A stretch of DNA of 8,035 nucleotides, taken from positions 1 to 8,035 of the forward strand of contig JAIXZB010000113.1 in NCBI GenBank assembly GCA_027489915.1. Reading direction: 5' to 3'. The stretch is from Rickettsiales bacterium. GTDB lineage: Bacteria; Pseudomonadota; Alphaproteobacteria; Rickettsiales; UBA3002. The notes under the pieces are model-generated. The model did not search any database and was not told where the DNA came from. It worked only from the letters and a program-made list of their open reading frames with translations. The first letter of the stretch is position 1, and each line of letters opens with the position of its first letter. Shown one piece after another: positions 1 to 6,907 of the stretch. Position numbers and translations under genes: made by a program.

Positions 1-682
1 ACGGCACTGCAGAGATTTTGAAACAAAAACCAACGATAAGCAGCACCAGCCCAACAATAAGCCCCGCGGAAACAGCCGTTGAACCCTCACCTTGTCCACC
101 AAACAATTCACCAAGCACAGTAAAATTAGTGCTACCAGAAAATCCATAAATCAATGACGCACCATACAGCATCATACCCGACGCTAAGGCACCAAGTATG
201 AAATACTTAAGCCCCGCTTCGCTCGAACGCGCATCATCACGCGCGAAACTTGCTAAGATGTAAAGCGATAAGCTCGATAATTCCAACCCCATGTATAACG
301 TCAGCAAATCATTCGCTGAAATCATGACCATTGCGCCAACAACCGACAAAAGTATCAGCACAGGATACTCAAATTTACGATGAGGCTGAGAAGACAACCA
401 TTCGACTGATAACACCAGCACTAACAGTGATGATAAAATGACGAGTGCCTTGGCAAACTGCGTGAAGCTATCAACGCGAATAAGATTATTGAACCCATAT
501 AAAGGCTCTCCCCCGTATGGAAGCACAGACAGAGAATACGCAAGCAATAATACTGATAGGCAGCATAACCCTATCGTTACGCGATTACCTCGAAATGCGC
601 CATACATAAGCGCAAGCACGGCACCTATTGTAAGCATCAACTCAGGCGCCATCAGAGCAAGATCACTGGCAACGAACTGCAT
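1..682 (-). CDS. nuoN: NADH-quinone oxidoreductase subunit N, 5' part (C-terminal part outside window)
   Basis: This is an antiporter-like membrane subunit of complex I that contributes one of the proton channels. My translation gives 227 residues from MQFVASDLAL to FKISAVP, where the window cuts the gene. Full-length members are about 480-500 residues, so roughly half is present. The membrane segments are hydrophobic and in the expected order. Glu134 lies in the MGLELSSLSLY helix, Lys159 in EAGLKYFILG, and Lys222 in GFCFKISAVP; these match the conserved proton-path Glu and two Lys residues of E. coli NuoN (E133, K158, K217). The ATG overlaps the nuoM stop by one base (TAATG), and AAGG lies 9 bases upstream inside nuoM, so translation is probably coupled to nuoM. 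No frameshift or stop was seen. Identity is secure; only the missing 3' half limits the entry. Confidence 0.96.
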   Translation of the reverse strand, partial: MQFVASDLALMAPELMLTIGAVLALMYGAFRGNRVTIGLCCLSVLLLAYSLSVLPYGGEPLYGFNNLIRVDSFTQFAKALVILSSLLVLVLSVEWLSSQPHRKFEYPVLILLSVVGAMVMISANDLLTLYMGLELSSLSLYILASFARDDARSSEAGLKYFILGALASGMMLYGASLIYGFSGSTNFTVLGELFGGQGEGSTAVSAGLIVGLVLLIVGFCFKISAVP

Positions 683-2397
683 TATTTAGCACCTTTTTCT
701 ATCGCTTTATCGTTATCTGGGGTATTATCAATATTCGTTGGAGAGGATTCATGGATTTCAGCACTATCGACCCCAGCATGGTTGCCCTTGGTATTGGCGG
801 GCTTGTTGCGTTCGTCCTCATCAGCCGCTTTATCAGCTTTGTCTTTCGCCTCGTTATCATCGGAGGCATTATCCTTGCCTGCATTAGCCTGTTTGGCAGC
901 GGAGGGGCTGGCGTCTGAAGCTGTACCCGTTTGGGCAAGTATTTGCAATACAGGCGCATTAATAAGATTGAATACTGGCTTTGGATACACCCCAAGCAAC
1001 AACACCGACACAATAAGCGGGATAAACAACATCCATTCGCGGGTCGATAAATCCTGCAACTGCTCAACTTCATGGTTGGCTACTGGCCCATACATCACAC
1101 GGCGATAGAGCCAAAGCATATAAGCAGCACCTAGAATCAAACCTGTCGCAGCACCAAGTGTCGCCCACTGGGAAGCCTGATATGCACCAACCAGCACTAA
1201 TAGCTCTCCCACGAATCCTGAAGTGGCGGGCAAACCGACCGATGCCATGGTAAACACCATAAACACCATTGCAAAGCCTGGCATAACATTGGTCACACCA
1301 CCATATGCATCAATTGCTTTAGTGTGCATTCTGTCATACAGAACGCCCACACACAAAAATAGCGCGCCAGAAACAAGGCCGTGGCTTATCATTTGGAAAA
1401 TTGCACCCTCTATGCCTTGCTGGGTAAAGCTAAAAATTCCAAGCGTCACATATCCCATGTGAGCAACAGACGAGTACGCAATTAGCTTCTTCATATCCTC
1501 CTGAACGAGCGCCACAAGAGAGGTGTAGATAACAGCAACCACACTTAATCCATACATCATCGGTGCAAAATAATGCGATGCATCGGGCAGCATCGGCAAT
1601 GAGAACCGTAAGAAACCGTAGGCACCAAGTTTTAGTAAAATACCTGCAAGGATAACCGATCCAGCTGTTGGAGCCTGTACGTGTGCATCTGGCAACCATG
1701 TGTGAAATGGCCACATCGGCACTTTAACCGCAAAGGAAGCAAACATGAGTAGCCAGAGATATTTCTGCACATCAATATCTAAATCAGACGTTTGCTCCAT
1801 TAATGTCGGAATATCCATAGTTCCGAAGGTGAAGTACAAATACAGCATTGCAAGCAAGAACAGAACCGACCCAACAAGCGTGTAAAGGAAGAACTTATAG
1901 GCTGCGTATACACGTTTATCACCACCCCAAACACCAATGATTATATACATCGGAATCAGCACAGCCTCGAAGAATAGGTAAAACAACAACAAATCAAGTG
2001 CAATGAACACTCCGATAACAAGCGCCTCAAGCAATAAAAACGCTATCATATACTCACGTACACGGCGGGTGATAGATTCCCAACTGCATACGATACAAAA
2101 CGGCATGAGAAACGCCGTAAGCACCACCATAGAGAGTGAAATACCATCCACACCAACATGGTAGGTAATATTGTAATCCTTAAACCAAGGTAACATCTCC
2201 ACGAGCTGAAAATCAGACTTATCCGCATCAAACAATGCAAGAGCAAATAAAGATAATGAGAGCACAGCGCCCGTAACCAGAACAGCCAGCCAGCGGGCAG
2301 CAGCTGCGCCCGCCTCTCCTTCACGGGTAAATACCGCTATCAAAAAAGCGCCAATCAGCGGAACAGCTACTAACGATGAAAGTATGGGAAAATCCAT
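682..2397 (-). CDS. nuoM: NADH-quinone oxidoreductase subunit M with a charged C-terminal extension
   Basis: This is an antiporter-like proton-channel subunit in the membrane arm of complex I, placed between NuoN and NuoL. The 571-residue product carries the family signatures in order: Glu144 in LFFEAVLIPMY, Lys225 in FAVKVPMWPFHTWLPDAH, Lys256 in GILLKLGAYG, and Glu398 in SGFVGELL. These correspond to the functional E144, K234, K265 and E407 of E. coli NuoM. The membrane core ends near residue 485-490, the usual full length (about 490-510). The last 81 residues (491-571) are an unusual hydrophilic tail, described separately. The ATG follows the nuoL stop after one base (TAATATG), with GTAGG 5 bases upstream. 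The stop overlaps the nuoN start. The core shows no missing key residue. NuoM is distinguished from NuoL and NuoN by length, motif wording and gene order. Confidence 0.97.
   Translation of the reverse strand: MDFPILSSLVAVPLIGAFLIAVFTREGEAGAAAARWLAVLVTGAVLSLSLFALALFDADKSDFQLVEMLPWFKDYNITYHVGVDGISLSMVVLTAFLMPFCIVCSWESITRRVREYMIAFLLLEALVIGVFIALDLLLFYLFFEAVLIPMYIIIGVWGGDKRVYAAYKFFLYTLVGSVLFLLAMLYLYFTFGTMDIPTLMEQTSDLDIDVQKYLWLLMFASFAVKVPMWPFHTWLPDAHVQAPTAGSVILAGILLKLGAYGFLRFSLPMLPDASHYFAPMMYGLSVVAVIYTSLVALVQEDMKKLIAYSSVAHMGYVTLGIFSFTQQGIEGAIFQMISHGLVSGALFLCVGVLYDRMHTKAIDAYGGVTNVMPGFAMVFMVFTMASVGLPATSGFVGELLVLVGAYQASQWATLGAATGLILGAAYMLWLYRRVMYGPVANHEVEQLQDLSTREWMLFIPLIVSVLLLGVYPKPVFNLINAPVLQILAQTGTASDASPSAAKQANAGKDNASDDNEAKDKADKAADEDERNKPANTKGNHAGVDSAEIHESSPTNIDNTPDNDKAIEKGAK
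685..927 (-). other. Low-complexity charged C-terminal tail of NuoM (residues 491-571)
   Basis: The final 81 residues of NuoM contain 12 Asp, 6 Glu, 10 Lys and 1 Arg (net about -7), many Ala, Asn and Ser, and no Leu, Phe, Met, Trp, Tyr or Cys. The composition indicates an intrinsically disordered, soluble segment. E. coli NuoM and the alphaproteobacterial NuoM proteins I recall end soon after the last membrane helix, so this is an addition. With the 14-helix topology reported for the family, the tail would sit on the periplasmic side (inference). It stays in frame with the core and ends in TAA overlapping nuoN, so it is not obviously a frameshift product. Its function is unknown. Confidence 0.85.
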
Positions 2398-2398
2398 A

Positions 2399-4351
2399 TT
2401 AACCTACCCACACAGTATAAACGAGCCACGTAAGTGCAGCTATAAGACCAAGAATAGTCGCAAACGCATAATGATACACATAACCCGTTTGCATACGACT
2501 TGTGACACCCGCACACTTAACACTAAGCCACGCAACGCCATTGGGCCCGAGTCCATCGATAATACGCGTATCAACAAAACGCCACAAGCCGCGTCCAAAC
2601 GCAAAAGCACGTTTAACAAACACAAAGTTATACAATTCATCCATATACCACTTATTCAGCAAGAAGCGATACAAACCGGCCAACGAATCGGCCAGCCGCA
2701 TAGGCAATTCAGGAGTACGAATATAAAACACAAACGCCAAAGCTATGCCAAGTAGCGCCACTACAAACGGTGCAAGCGGAACCCATGAAGGCACATGGTG
2801 AGCTGCCACAAGCGTATTATTATCTTCTAAAACGAAAATAGCGTCATTCCAGAAACTATGGCTTCCATCCACCATTCCAAACCCTACCTTGCCAATAAAT
2901 CCTGCGAATAATGCACCAGCCGCAAGCAATGCTAACGGCAGCAACATAATTTTTGGCGATTCATGCACGTGCTCCATAGTGTGATGATCAGCACGTGGTT
3001 TTCCGTGAAACGTCATGAACAACAAACGCCATGAATAAAACGCAGTAAAGAATGCGGCGCTAATGCCCATCCAAAATGCAAATTGGCCTTGCAGCGAGTG
3101 GTCTGCATACGCAGCCTCAAGAATAATATCTTTGGAATAATACCCAGCAAAATAAGGAAGACCCGCAAGCGCAAGTGATCCTATCCACATATAAGCATAA
3201 GTAATAGGAACATGTTTCCAAATTCCTCCCATGCGCCGCATATCCTGCTCACCACTCATCGCATGAATCACAGAACCCGCCCCCAAAAACAAAAGTGCCT
3301 TGAAAAAAGCATGGGTCATTAAGTGGAATATTGCAGCTCCATAAGCCGAAACGCCGCAAGCAAAGAACATATAGCCAAGCTGCGAACATGTAGAATAGGC
3401 AATAACGCGCTTGATATCGTTTTGTACCAAGCCAACACTGGCTGCAAACAAAGCCGTAAATGCACCAAGTATAGTAATAACCTGTAATGCAATAGGCGCA
3501 AATTCAAACATAGGCGAACACCGCGCTACCATGAATACACCTGCAGTAACCATCGTCGCTGCGTGAATAAGTGCGGATACTGGTGTTGGCCCCTCCATCG
3601 CATCGGGCAACCATGTATGCAGCAAGAATTGCGCAGATTTACCCATCGCCCCAATAAATAAAAGCAAACAAATGCAATCCATCACGCTCACTTGCATGCC
3701 TAAGAAATTATATAACTCGCCTGCCTTCGCAGGCGATGCGGCAAATACTTCAGAGAATTGAACTGTTCCAAACACCGCAAATACAGCACAAATACCAAGA
3801 GCAAATCCGAAATCGCCCACTCTATTCACTACAAACGCCTTGATAGATGCTGCATTCGCTTCATGTTTTTTAAACCAAAAGCCAATAAGCAGATAAGAGC
3901 AAAGCCCAACCCCTTCCCAGCCGAAAAACAATTGAATGAAGTTATCTGCAGTTACCAGCATCAGCATACAGAACGTAAATAACGAAAGATACGCCATGAA
4001 TCTAGGCTTGTGCTCATCATGGCTCATGTAACCAACGGAGTAAATATGTACCACGGCTGAAACCCACGTCACAACAACCAGCATAACTGCTGTAAGCGCA
4101 TCAACTTTCAGCGCCCAATTGAGCGTGAAATCGCCCGAACTAATCCAAGGGAACAAAGCGACTTCTTGCACATGCTGGGAGAGAGCAGTCGCATTAAAAA
4201 CATAAGCAGAAAGTAGCGCAGAAAGTACCATAGGAAAACACGTGGCAGCTTGTGCATATTTATCTGCCAAATGACGAAGACCCAAGCCAGACACAATCGC
4301 CCCAATCAGGGGTAAGAAAACAATAGCAATAATCATTTCTGAAAGCGACAT
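2399..4351 (-). CDS. nuoL: NADH-quinone oxidoreductase subunit L
   Basis: This is the distal antiporter-like subunit of complex I, with a proton channel and the long lateral C-terminal helix that runs along the membrane arm. The 650-residue length is normal. Key residues are present: Glu146 in FFGWEGVGLCSYLLIGFW, Asp180 in VNRVGDFGF, Lys238 in GAMGKSAQFLLHTWLPDAMEG, Lys351 in HAFFKALLFLGAGS, and Lys407 in FAGYYSKDIILE. The C-terminal part (about 545-650) has the amphipathic LADSLAGLYRFLLNKWYMDELY segment expected for the lateral helix region, then a last membrane helix near 627-648. The ATG lies two bases after the nuoK TAA, with GGGG 6 bases upstream in nuoK. The stop TAA is one base before the nuoM ATG. 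No anomaly was seen. Homology to Mrp-type antiporters is expected, but the surrounding nuo genes settle the identity. Confidence 0.98.
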   Translation of the reverse strand: MSLSEMIIAIVFLPLIGAIVSGLGLRHLADKYAQAATCFPMVLSALLSAYVFNATALSQHVQEVALFPWISSGDFTLNWALKVDALTAVMLVVVTWVSAVVHIYSVGYMSHDEHKPRFMAYLSLFTFCMLMLVTADNFIQLFFGWEGVGLCSYLLIGFWFKKHEANAASIKAFVVNRVGDFGFALGICAVFAVFGTVQFSEVFAASPAKAGELYNFLGMQVSVMDCICLLLFIGAMGKSAQFLLHTWLPDAMEGPTPVSALIHAATMVTAGVFMVARCSPMFEFAPIALQVITILGAFTALFAASVGLVQNDIKRVIAYSTCSQLGYMFFACGVSAYGAAIFHLMTHAFFKALLFLGAGSVIHAMSGEQDMRRMGGIWKHVPITYAYMWIGSLALAGLPYFAGYYSKDIILEAAYADHSLQGQFAFWMGISAAFFTAFYSWRLLFMTFHGKPRADHHTMEHVHESPKIMLLPLALLAAGALFAGFIGKVGFGMVDGSHSFWNDAIFVLEDNNTLVAAHHVPSWVPLAPFVVALLGIALAFVFYIRTPELPMRLADSLAGLYRFLLNKWYMDELYNFVFVKRAFAFGRGLWRFVDTRIIDGLGPNGVAWLSVKCAGVTSRMQTGYVYHYAFATILGLIAALTWLVYTVWVG

Positions 4352-4353
4352 AC

Positions 4354-4680
4354 TTAACCCCGAAGCTCCCGGATATCATCCACATCAATCGTTGCACGAT
4401 TACGAAAGAAAATCACCAATATGGCAAGACCAATCGCTGCTTCCGCAGCTGCAACGGTGAGCACCAACATAGTGAAAATCTGCCCCGTCAAATCACCAAG
4501 CGCAACGGAGAAGGCAACAAAGTTTATATTCACTGACAACAAGATGAGCTCAATCGACATGAGCAGCGTAATGATGTTTTTGCGATTAAGAAATATGCCA
4601 CAAATTCCCAACACAAATACCAGCGCCGAAAGCATGATGTAATGCATTACCGAAATAGAACCATACAGCGCCGAGTCCAT
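4354..4680 (-). CDS. nuoK: NADH-quinone oxidoreductase subunit K
   Basis: This small three-helix membrane subunit (mitochondrial ND4L counterpart) links the quinone-chamber subunits to the antiporter-like pumps. The 108 residues include LNRKN after the first helix, Glu44 in LMSIELILLSVNINF, and Glu80 in VAAAEAAIGLAI. These are the two buried glutamates of the central hydrophilic axis (E36 and E72 in E. coli). The protein is about 6-8 residues longer at the N terminus than the usual 100-102. The chosen ATG overlaps the nuoJ stop as TAATG and has GAGGG 6 bases upstream, so it is well supported. A later in-frame ATG (codon 12) would remove part of the first-helix region and has no better ribosome site. 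Coupled translation with nuoJ is likely. Confidence 0.97.
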   Translation of the reverse strand: MDSALYGSISVMHYIMLSALVFVLGICGIFLNRKNIITLLMSIELILLSVNINFVAFSVALGDLTGQIFTMLVLTVAAAEAAIGLAILVIFFRNRATIDVDDIRELRG

Positions 4681-5300
4681 TACACACCCTCGCCCGATTT
4701 AACATTTACAAGAGTCACAGATTCTGCCCGTGTACGCGAAATCTGTTGAATTATTTTTTGCTTCTTCACCCCCACACGCTGACGCAACGTGAGCACAATC
4801 GCTCCAATCATAGCAACTAGTAAAATAAGTCCGGATAACTGAAAAAGCAGGGCATAATGAGTGAACAAAACATTGCCCACAGCTTCTGTATTCGAAATAT
4901 TAGCTGCATCAGGAATGGCAAGAGATACCTCCGCCATCTGCATAGGATTTTTGAAGCCACTGTAAAGAAGCATGGCAAGCTCTGCAAATAGCACCGCCGC
5001 TACGAGCAACCCAACTGGCAGATACTGAATAAACCCAGCACGAATTTTTTCCAAATTGATGTTGAGCATCATCACCACGAACAAGAACAACACAGCCACA
5101 GCGCCGACATATACAATTACTAGCGTCATAGCCAAATATTCTGCCCCCAAAAGCACGAATAATCCTGCAGCGTTGAAAAAAGCTAAAATGAGATAAAAAA
5201 CTGAATACACAGGGTTACGTGCCGTTATCACAGCAAGGGAAGCTGCGACCAAAATAGACGCAAACACATAAAACATTGCTGTTGGAACATCAAATAGCAC
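4680..5300 (-). CDS. nuoJ: NADH-quinone oxidoreductase subunit J
   Basis: This is a membrane subunit of complex I (mitochondrial ND6 counterpart) with five predicted helices. Its third helix carries the region whose conformation couples quinone chemistry to proton transfer. The 206-residue protein shows Glu54 in LLGAEYLAMTLVIVYVG, then VGAVAVLFLFVVMMLN, the conserved third-helix segment. A loop at about 113-145 and a basic tail at about 175-206 (VKKQKIIQQISRTR) are typical of alphaproteobacterial NuoJ as I recall it. The start is GTG, supported by AGGGAG 9 bases upstream; the next in-frame ATG (codon 9) would cut into the N terminus and lacks that spacing. It is the only gene here preceded by a real spacer (60 bases), which holds a hairpin and a tiny reading frame. 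The stop overlaps nuoK by one base. Confidence 0.96.
   Translation of the reverse strand: MLFDVPTAMFYVFASILVAASLAVITARNPVYSVFYLILAFFNAAGLFVLLGAEYLAMTLVIVYVGAVAVLFLFVVMMLNINLEKIRAGFIQYLPVGLLVAAVLFAELAMLLYSGFKNPMQMAEVSLAIPDAANISNTEAVGNVLFTHYALLFQLSGLILLVAMIGAIVLTLRQRVGVKKQKIIQQISRTRAESVTLVNVKSGEGV
4687..4691 (-). promoter_or_regulatory. Ribosome binding site for nuoK inside the nuoJ 3' end
   Basis: GAGGG lies 6 bases before the nuoK ATG, within the last codons of nuoJ. It supports the longer nuoK start that overlaps the nuoJ stop as TAATG, rather than the ATG at codon 12. Confidence 0.6.
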
Positions 5301-5302
5301 TA

Positions 5303-5335
5303 CTAATTTCTCCCTTGTTGCGATGCGTAGCGCAT
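5303..5335 (-). CDS. Candidate 10-codon leader reading frame upstream of nuoJ
   Basis: A reading frame of ten codons (MRYASQQGRN) begins with ATG and ends with two consecutive TAG codons. The second TAG shares its last base with the nuoJ GTG start. GAGG lies 7 bases upstream of the ATG, a good Shine-Dalgarno spacing. The ATG and first codons lie in the hairpin described next, and the frame reads through the nuoJ ribosome site. If translated, ribosomes would open the hairpin and terminate at the nuoJ start, coupling the two. I know of no family for the peptide. A frame this short can arise by chance, so this is speculative. Confidence 0.25.
   Translation of the reverse strand: MRYASQQGRN
5310..5315 (-). 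promoter_or_regulatory. Ribosome binding site deciding the nuoJ GTG start
   Basis: AGGGAG, complementary to the 16S rRNA 3' end, lies 9 bases before the GTG at 5300. It is the clearest such site in the I/J spacer and supports the GTG over the downstream in-frame ATG. Its 5' edge touches the 3' arm of the hairpin at 5316-5342. Confidence 0.75.
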
Positions 5336-5342
5336 GGCAACA
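5316..5342 (-). promoter_or_regulatory. Inverted repeat (hairpin) in the nuoI-nuoJ spacer
   Basis: On the coding strand, TGTTGCCATGCG and CGCATCGCAACA are separated by CTA. Eleven of the twelve positions pair and one is a C:C mismatch. No U-run follows, so it is not a typical intrinsic terminator. It ends directly at the nuoJ ribosome site. It could modulate nuoJ translation, act as an RNA stability or processing element, or be one copy of a dispersed palindromic repeat. The pairing is seen directly; the role is inference. Confidence 0.6.
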
Positions 5343-5360
5343 CCTCGTGTAAAATGTTTT

Positions 5361-5852
5361 CTATCGATATGGTGCATCTGCAAGAAGATTTGCTGCAATA
5401 GCTGGCTCCCAGCGCTCACCATTGGCTAAAAGCTTATCTTTATCATAAAATAATTCTGCTCGCGTTTCAGCGGCATACTCAAAATTTGGTCCCTCGACAA
5501 TGGCATCCACAGGGCATGCTTCCTGACAAAACCCACAATAAATGCATTTTGTCATATCAATATCATAACGCGTAGTGCGACGCGATCCATCTGCGCGCTC
5601 TTCTGCCTCAATCGTTATCGCTTGCGCAGGACATATTGCTTCACACAACTTACACGCAATGCAGCGTTCTTCTCCATTCGCATAGCGGCGCAACGCATGT
5701 TCACCGCGAAAACGCGGGCTGATAGGCCCTTTTTCGTAAGGATAGTTAATAGTAACCGACCGCCTGAAAAGCATATATTTCAGTGTAAGCCACATGCCAC
5801 TGAACAGTTCAGCAAGCAGAAAAGAACGAGTAAGTACGCGCATTGATGACAT
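5361..5852 (-). CDS. nuoI: NADH-quinone oxidoreductase subunit I (two [4Fe-4S] clusters)
   Basis: This peripheral-arm ferredoxin-like subunit carries clusters N6a and N6b, which pass electrons toward the last cluster before quinone. From the chosen start the protein has 163 residues, the usual alphaproteobacterial length. The two CxxCxxCxxxCP motifs use Cys64, 67, 70, 74 and Cys103, 106, 109, 113. They sit in EERCIACKLCEAICPAQAI and TKCIYCGFCQEACPVDAI. The N-terminal part (about 5-30) is the amphipathic region that rests on the membrane arm. The reading frame is open further to a TTG at 5885, 29 bases inside nuoH. I prefer the ATG at 5852 because it lies 4 bases after the nuoH stop, is ATG rather than TTG, and gives the family length. 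A third choice is the ATG at 5843. This is the only gene in the window ending in TAG rather than TAA. Confidence 0.96.
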   Translation of the reverse strand: MSSMRVLTRSFLLAELFSGMWLTLKYMLFRRSVTINYPYEKGPISPRFRGEHALRRYANGEERCIACKLCEAICPAQAITIEAEERADGSRRTTRYDIDMTKCIYCGFCQEACPVDAIVEGPNFEYAAETRAELFYDKDKLLANGERWEPAIAANLLADAPYR

Positions 5853-5856
5853 GAAT

Positions 5857-6906
5857 TTACCCAGGTAATTTATCAAAATAAACAAGGTAGCCTGAAGTGA
5901 GCACTACCCATAACAACGACATCGGCAAGAATATTTTCCAACCTAAACGCATGAGCTGATCATATCTGTAGCGCGGAAATGTTGCACGCACCCACAAAAA
6001 TACAAACAAGCACAACGCAATTTTGAAGATAAACCACACGACTCCTGGAATCCACGCCAACCAAGCAACATCAACAGGTGCATACCAGCCACCGAGGAAT
6101 AGAATAACAGTCATCGCGCTGATGAGAATCATGTTCATGTATTCGCCAAGGAAAAAGAGCGCGAATGACATGGAAGAATATTCAACGTTATAGCCCGCCA
6201 CCAACTCGCCCTCAGCTTCTGGTAAATCGAACGGCAAACGGTTGGTTTCAGCAAGACCCGAAATAAAGAAAATTACAAACATCGGCAGCAGCCCAGAAAA
6301 GGCGAACCAATGCGCAATGCCACCTTCCTGAGCGCGTACGATATCACTGAGGTTAAGTGAACCAACACAGAGAAGAACCGTTACAATCACCAACCCTATC
6401 GATACTTCATACGACACCATTTGCGCGCTGGAACGAATCGCTCCAAGGAACGCGTATTGCGAGTTCGATGCCCAACCAGAAATGATGATGCCGTAAACAC
6501 CTAAGGAAGAAATGGCAAAAAGGTAAAGAACCCCCACATTGATGTCAGCAATCACAAAAACTTCATTTAGTGGAATCACCGCCCAGCCGAGCATTGCCAG
6601 TGCAAACGTTAGCATTGGCGCCATAAGAAACATAATTTTATTAGCTTTGGTGGGGATTATGGTTTCCTTAAACATCAGCTTAACACCATCCGCAAAGGGC
6701 TGCAACAAGCCCAACGGGCCCACCACATTAGGGCCCTTGCGAAGCTGCATAGAAGCAATCACTTTACGCTCTGCATAGGTTAAGTACGCCATAGCGATAA
6801 TCAATGGCACAATAACGATAAGAATGCTTCCCACCACTTGAAGCAATGGCCAGATCATAGATTCCCATACTTCACGCAACTCGGGGCTCATCCACGACAT
6901 ATCCAT
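5857..6906 (-). CDS. nuoH: NADH-quinone oxidoreductase subunit H
   Basis: This membrane subunit (mitochondrial ND1 counterpart) forms much of the quinone-binding chamber and contacts NuoB, NuoD and NuoI. The 349-residue length is typical. Two family signatures are clear: AERKVIASMQLRKGPNVVGP (about 45-64), followed by the GLLQPFADGVKL segment, and GLAETNRLPFDLPEAEGELV (217-236), followed by AGYNVEYSSM. These hold the conserved glutamates at the entrance of the proton path. Eight or so membrane helices can be traced, ending with the FPRYRYDQLMRLGWK loop (310-324) and a last helix. The ATG lies one base after the nuoG TAA (TAATATG), with a purine-rich GGCGG upstream. ATG codons 3 and 6 are possible alternative starts. 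No anomaly was seen. Confidence 0.98.
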   Translation of the reverse strand: MDMSWMSPELREVWESMIWPLLQVVGSILIVIVPLIIAMAYLTYAERKVIASMQLRKGPNVVGPLGLLQPFADGVKLMFKETIIPTKANKIMFLMAPMLTFALAMLGWAVIPLNEVFVIADINVGVLYLFAISSLGVYGIIISGWASNSQYAFLGAIRSSAQMVSYEVSIGLVIVTVLLCVGSLNLSDIVRAQEGGIAHWFAFSGLLPMFVIFFISGLAETNRLPFDLPEAEGELVAGYNVEYSSMSFALFFLGEYMNMILISAMTVILFLGGWYAPVDVAWLAWIPGVVWFIFKIALCLFVFLWVRATFPRYRYDQLMRLGWKIFLPMSLLWVVLTSGYLVYFDKLPG

Positions 6907-6907
6907 A

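Noticed and set aside
438..689. Open frame of 83 codons on the plus strand
   Set aside because: It lies antisense to nuoN and the nuoM end. The minus-strand product is clearly NuoN, and the plus-strand translation has no recognisable domain.
685..927. NuoM tail as the product of a frameshift
   Set aside because: The membrane core ends at the normal family length before the tail, nothing of the family sequence is missing, the other frames do not restore a family-like end, and the tail's TAA forms the same TAATG overlap seen at nuoJ/nuoK.
782..1108. Plus-strand open frame opposite the NuoM tail and last helices
   Set aside because: It is a mirror of the Ala/Asp/Ser-rich coding strand (Ala/Ser/Leu-rich antisense). 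There is no independent ribosome site or family resemblance, so I do not think the NuoM tail exists to encode it.
2384..2755. Plus-strand open frame of 123 codons opposite nuoL
   Set aside because: It is antisense to a highly conserved gene and has Lys/Thr/Asn/Arg-rich shadow composition with no motif.
5316..5342. Hairpin as an intrinsic terminator
   Set aside because: The coding strand after the stem is AGGGAGAAATTAGTA with no U-run, and the operon continues without interruption into nuoJ.
5343..5400. Possible internal promoter before nuoJ
   Set aside because: Only weak, poorly spaced -35 and -10 like hexamers could be picked out near the end of nuoI; this is not enough to call a promoter.
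6711..6735. Repeated GGGCCC blocks inside nuoH
   Set aside because: They encode the two conserved Gly-Pro pairs of the RKGPNVVGP signature, so they are explained by protein sequence.
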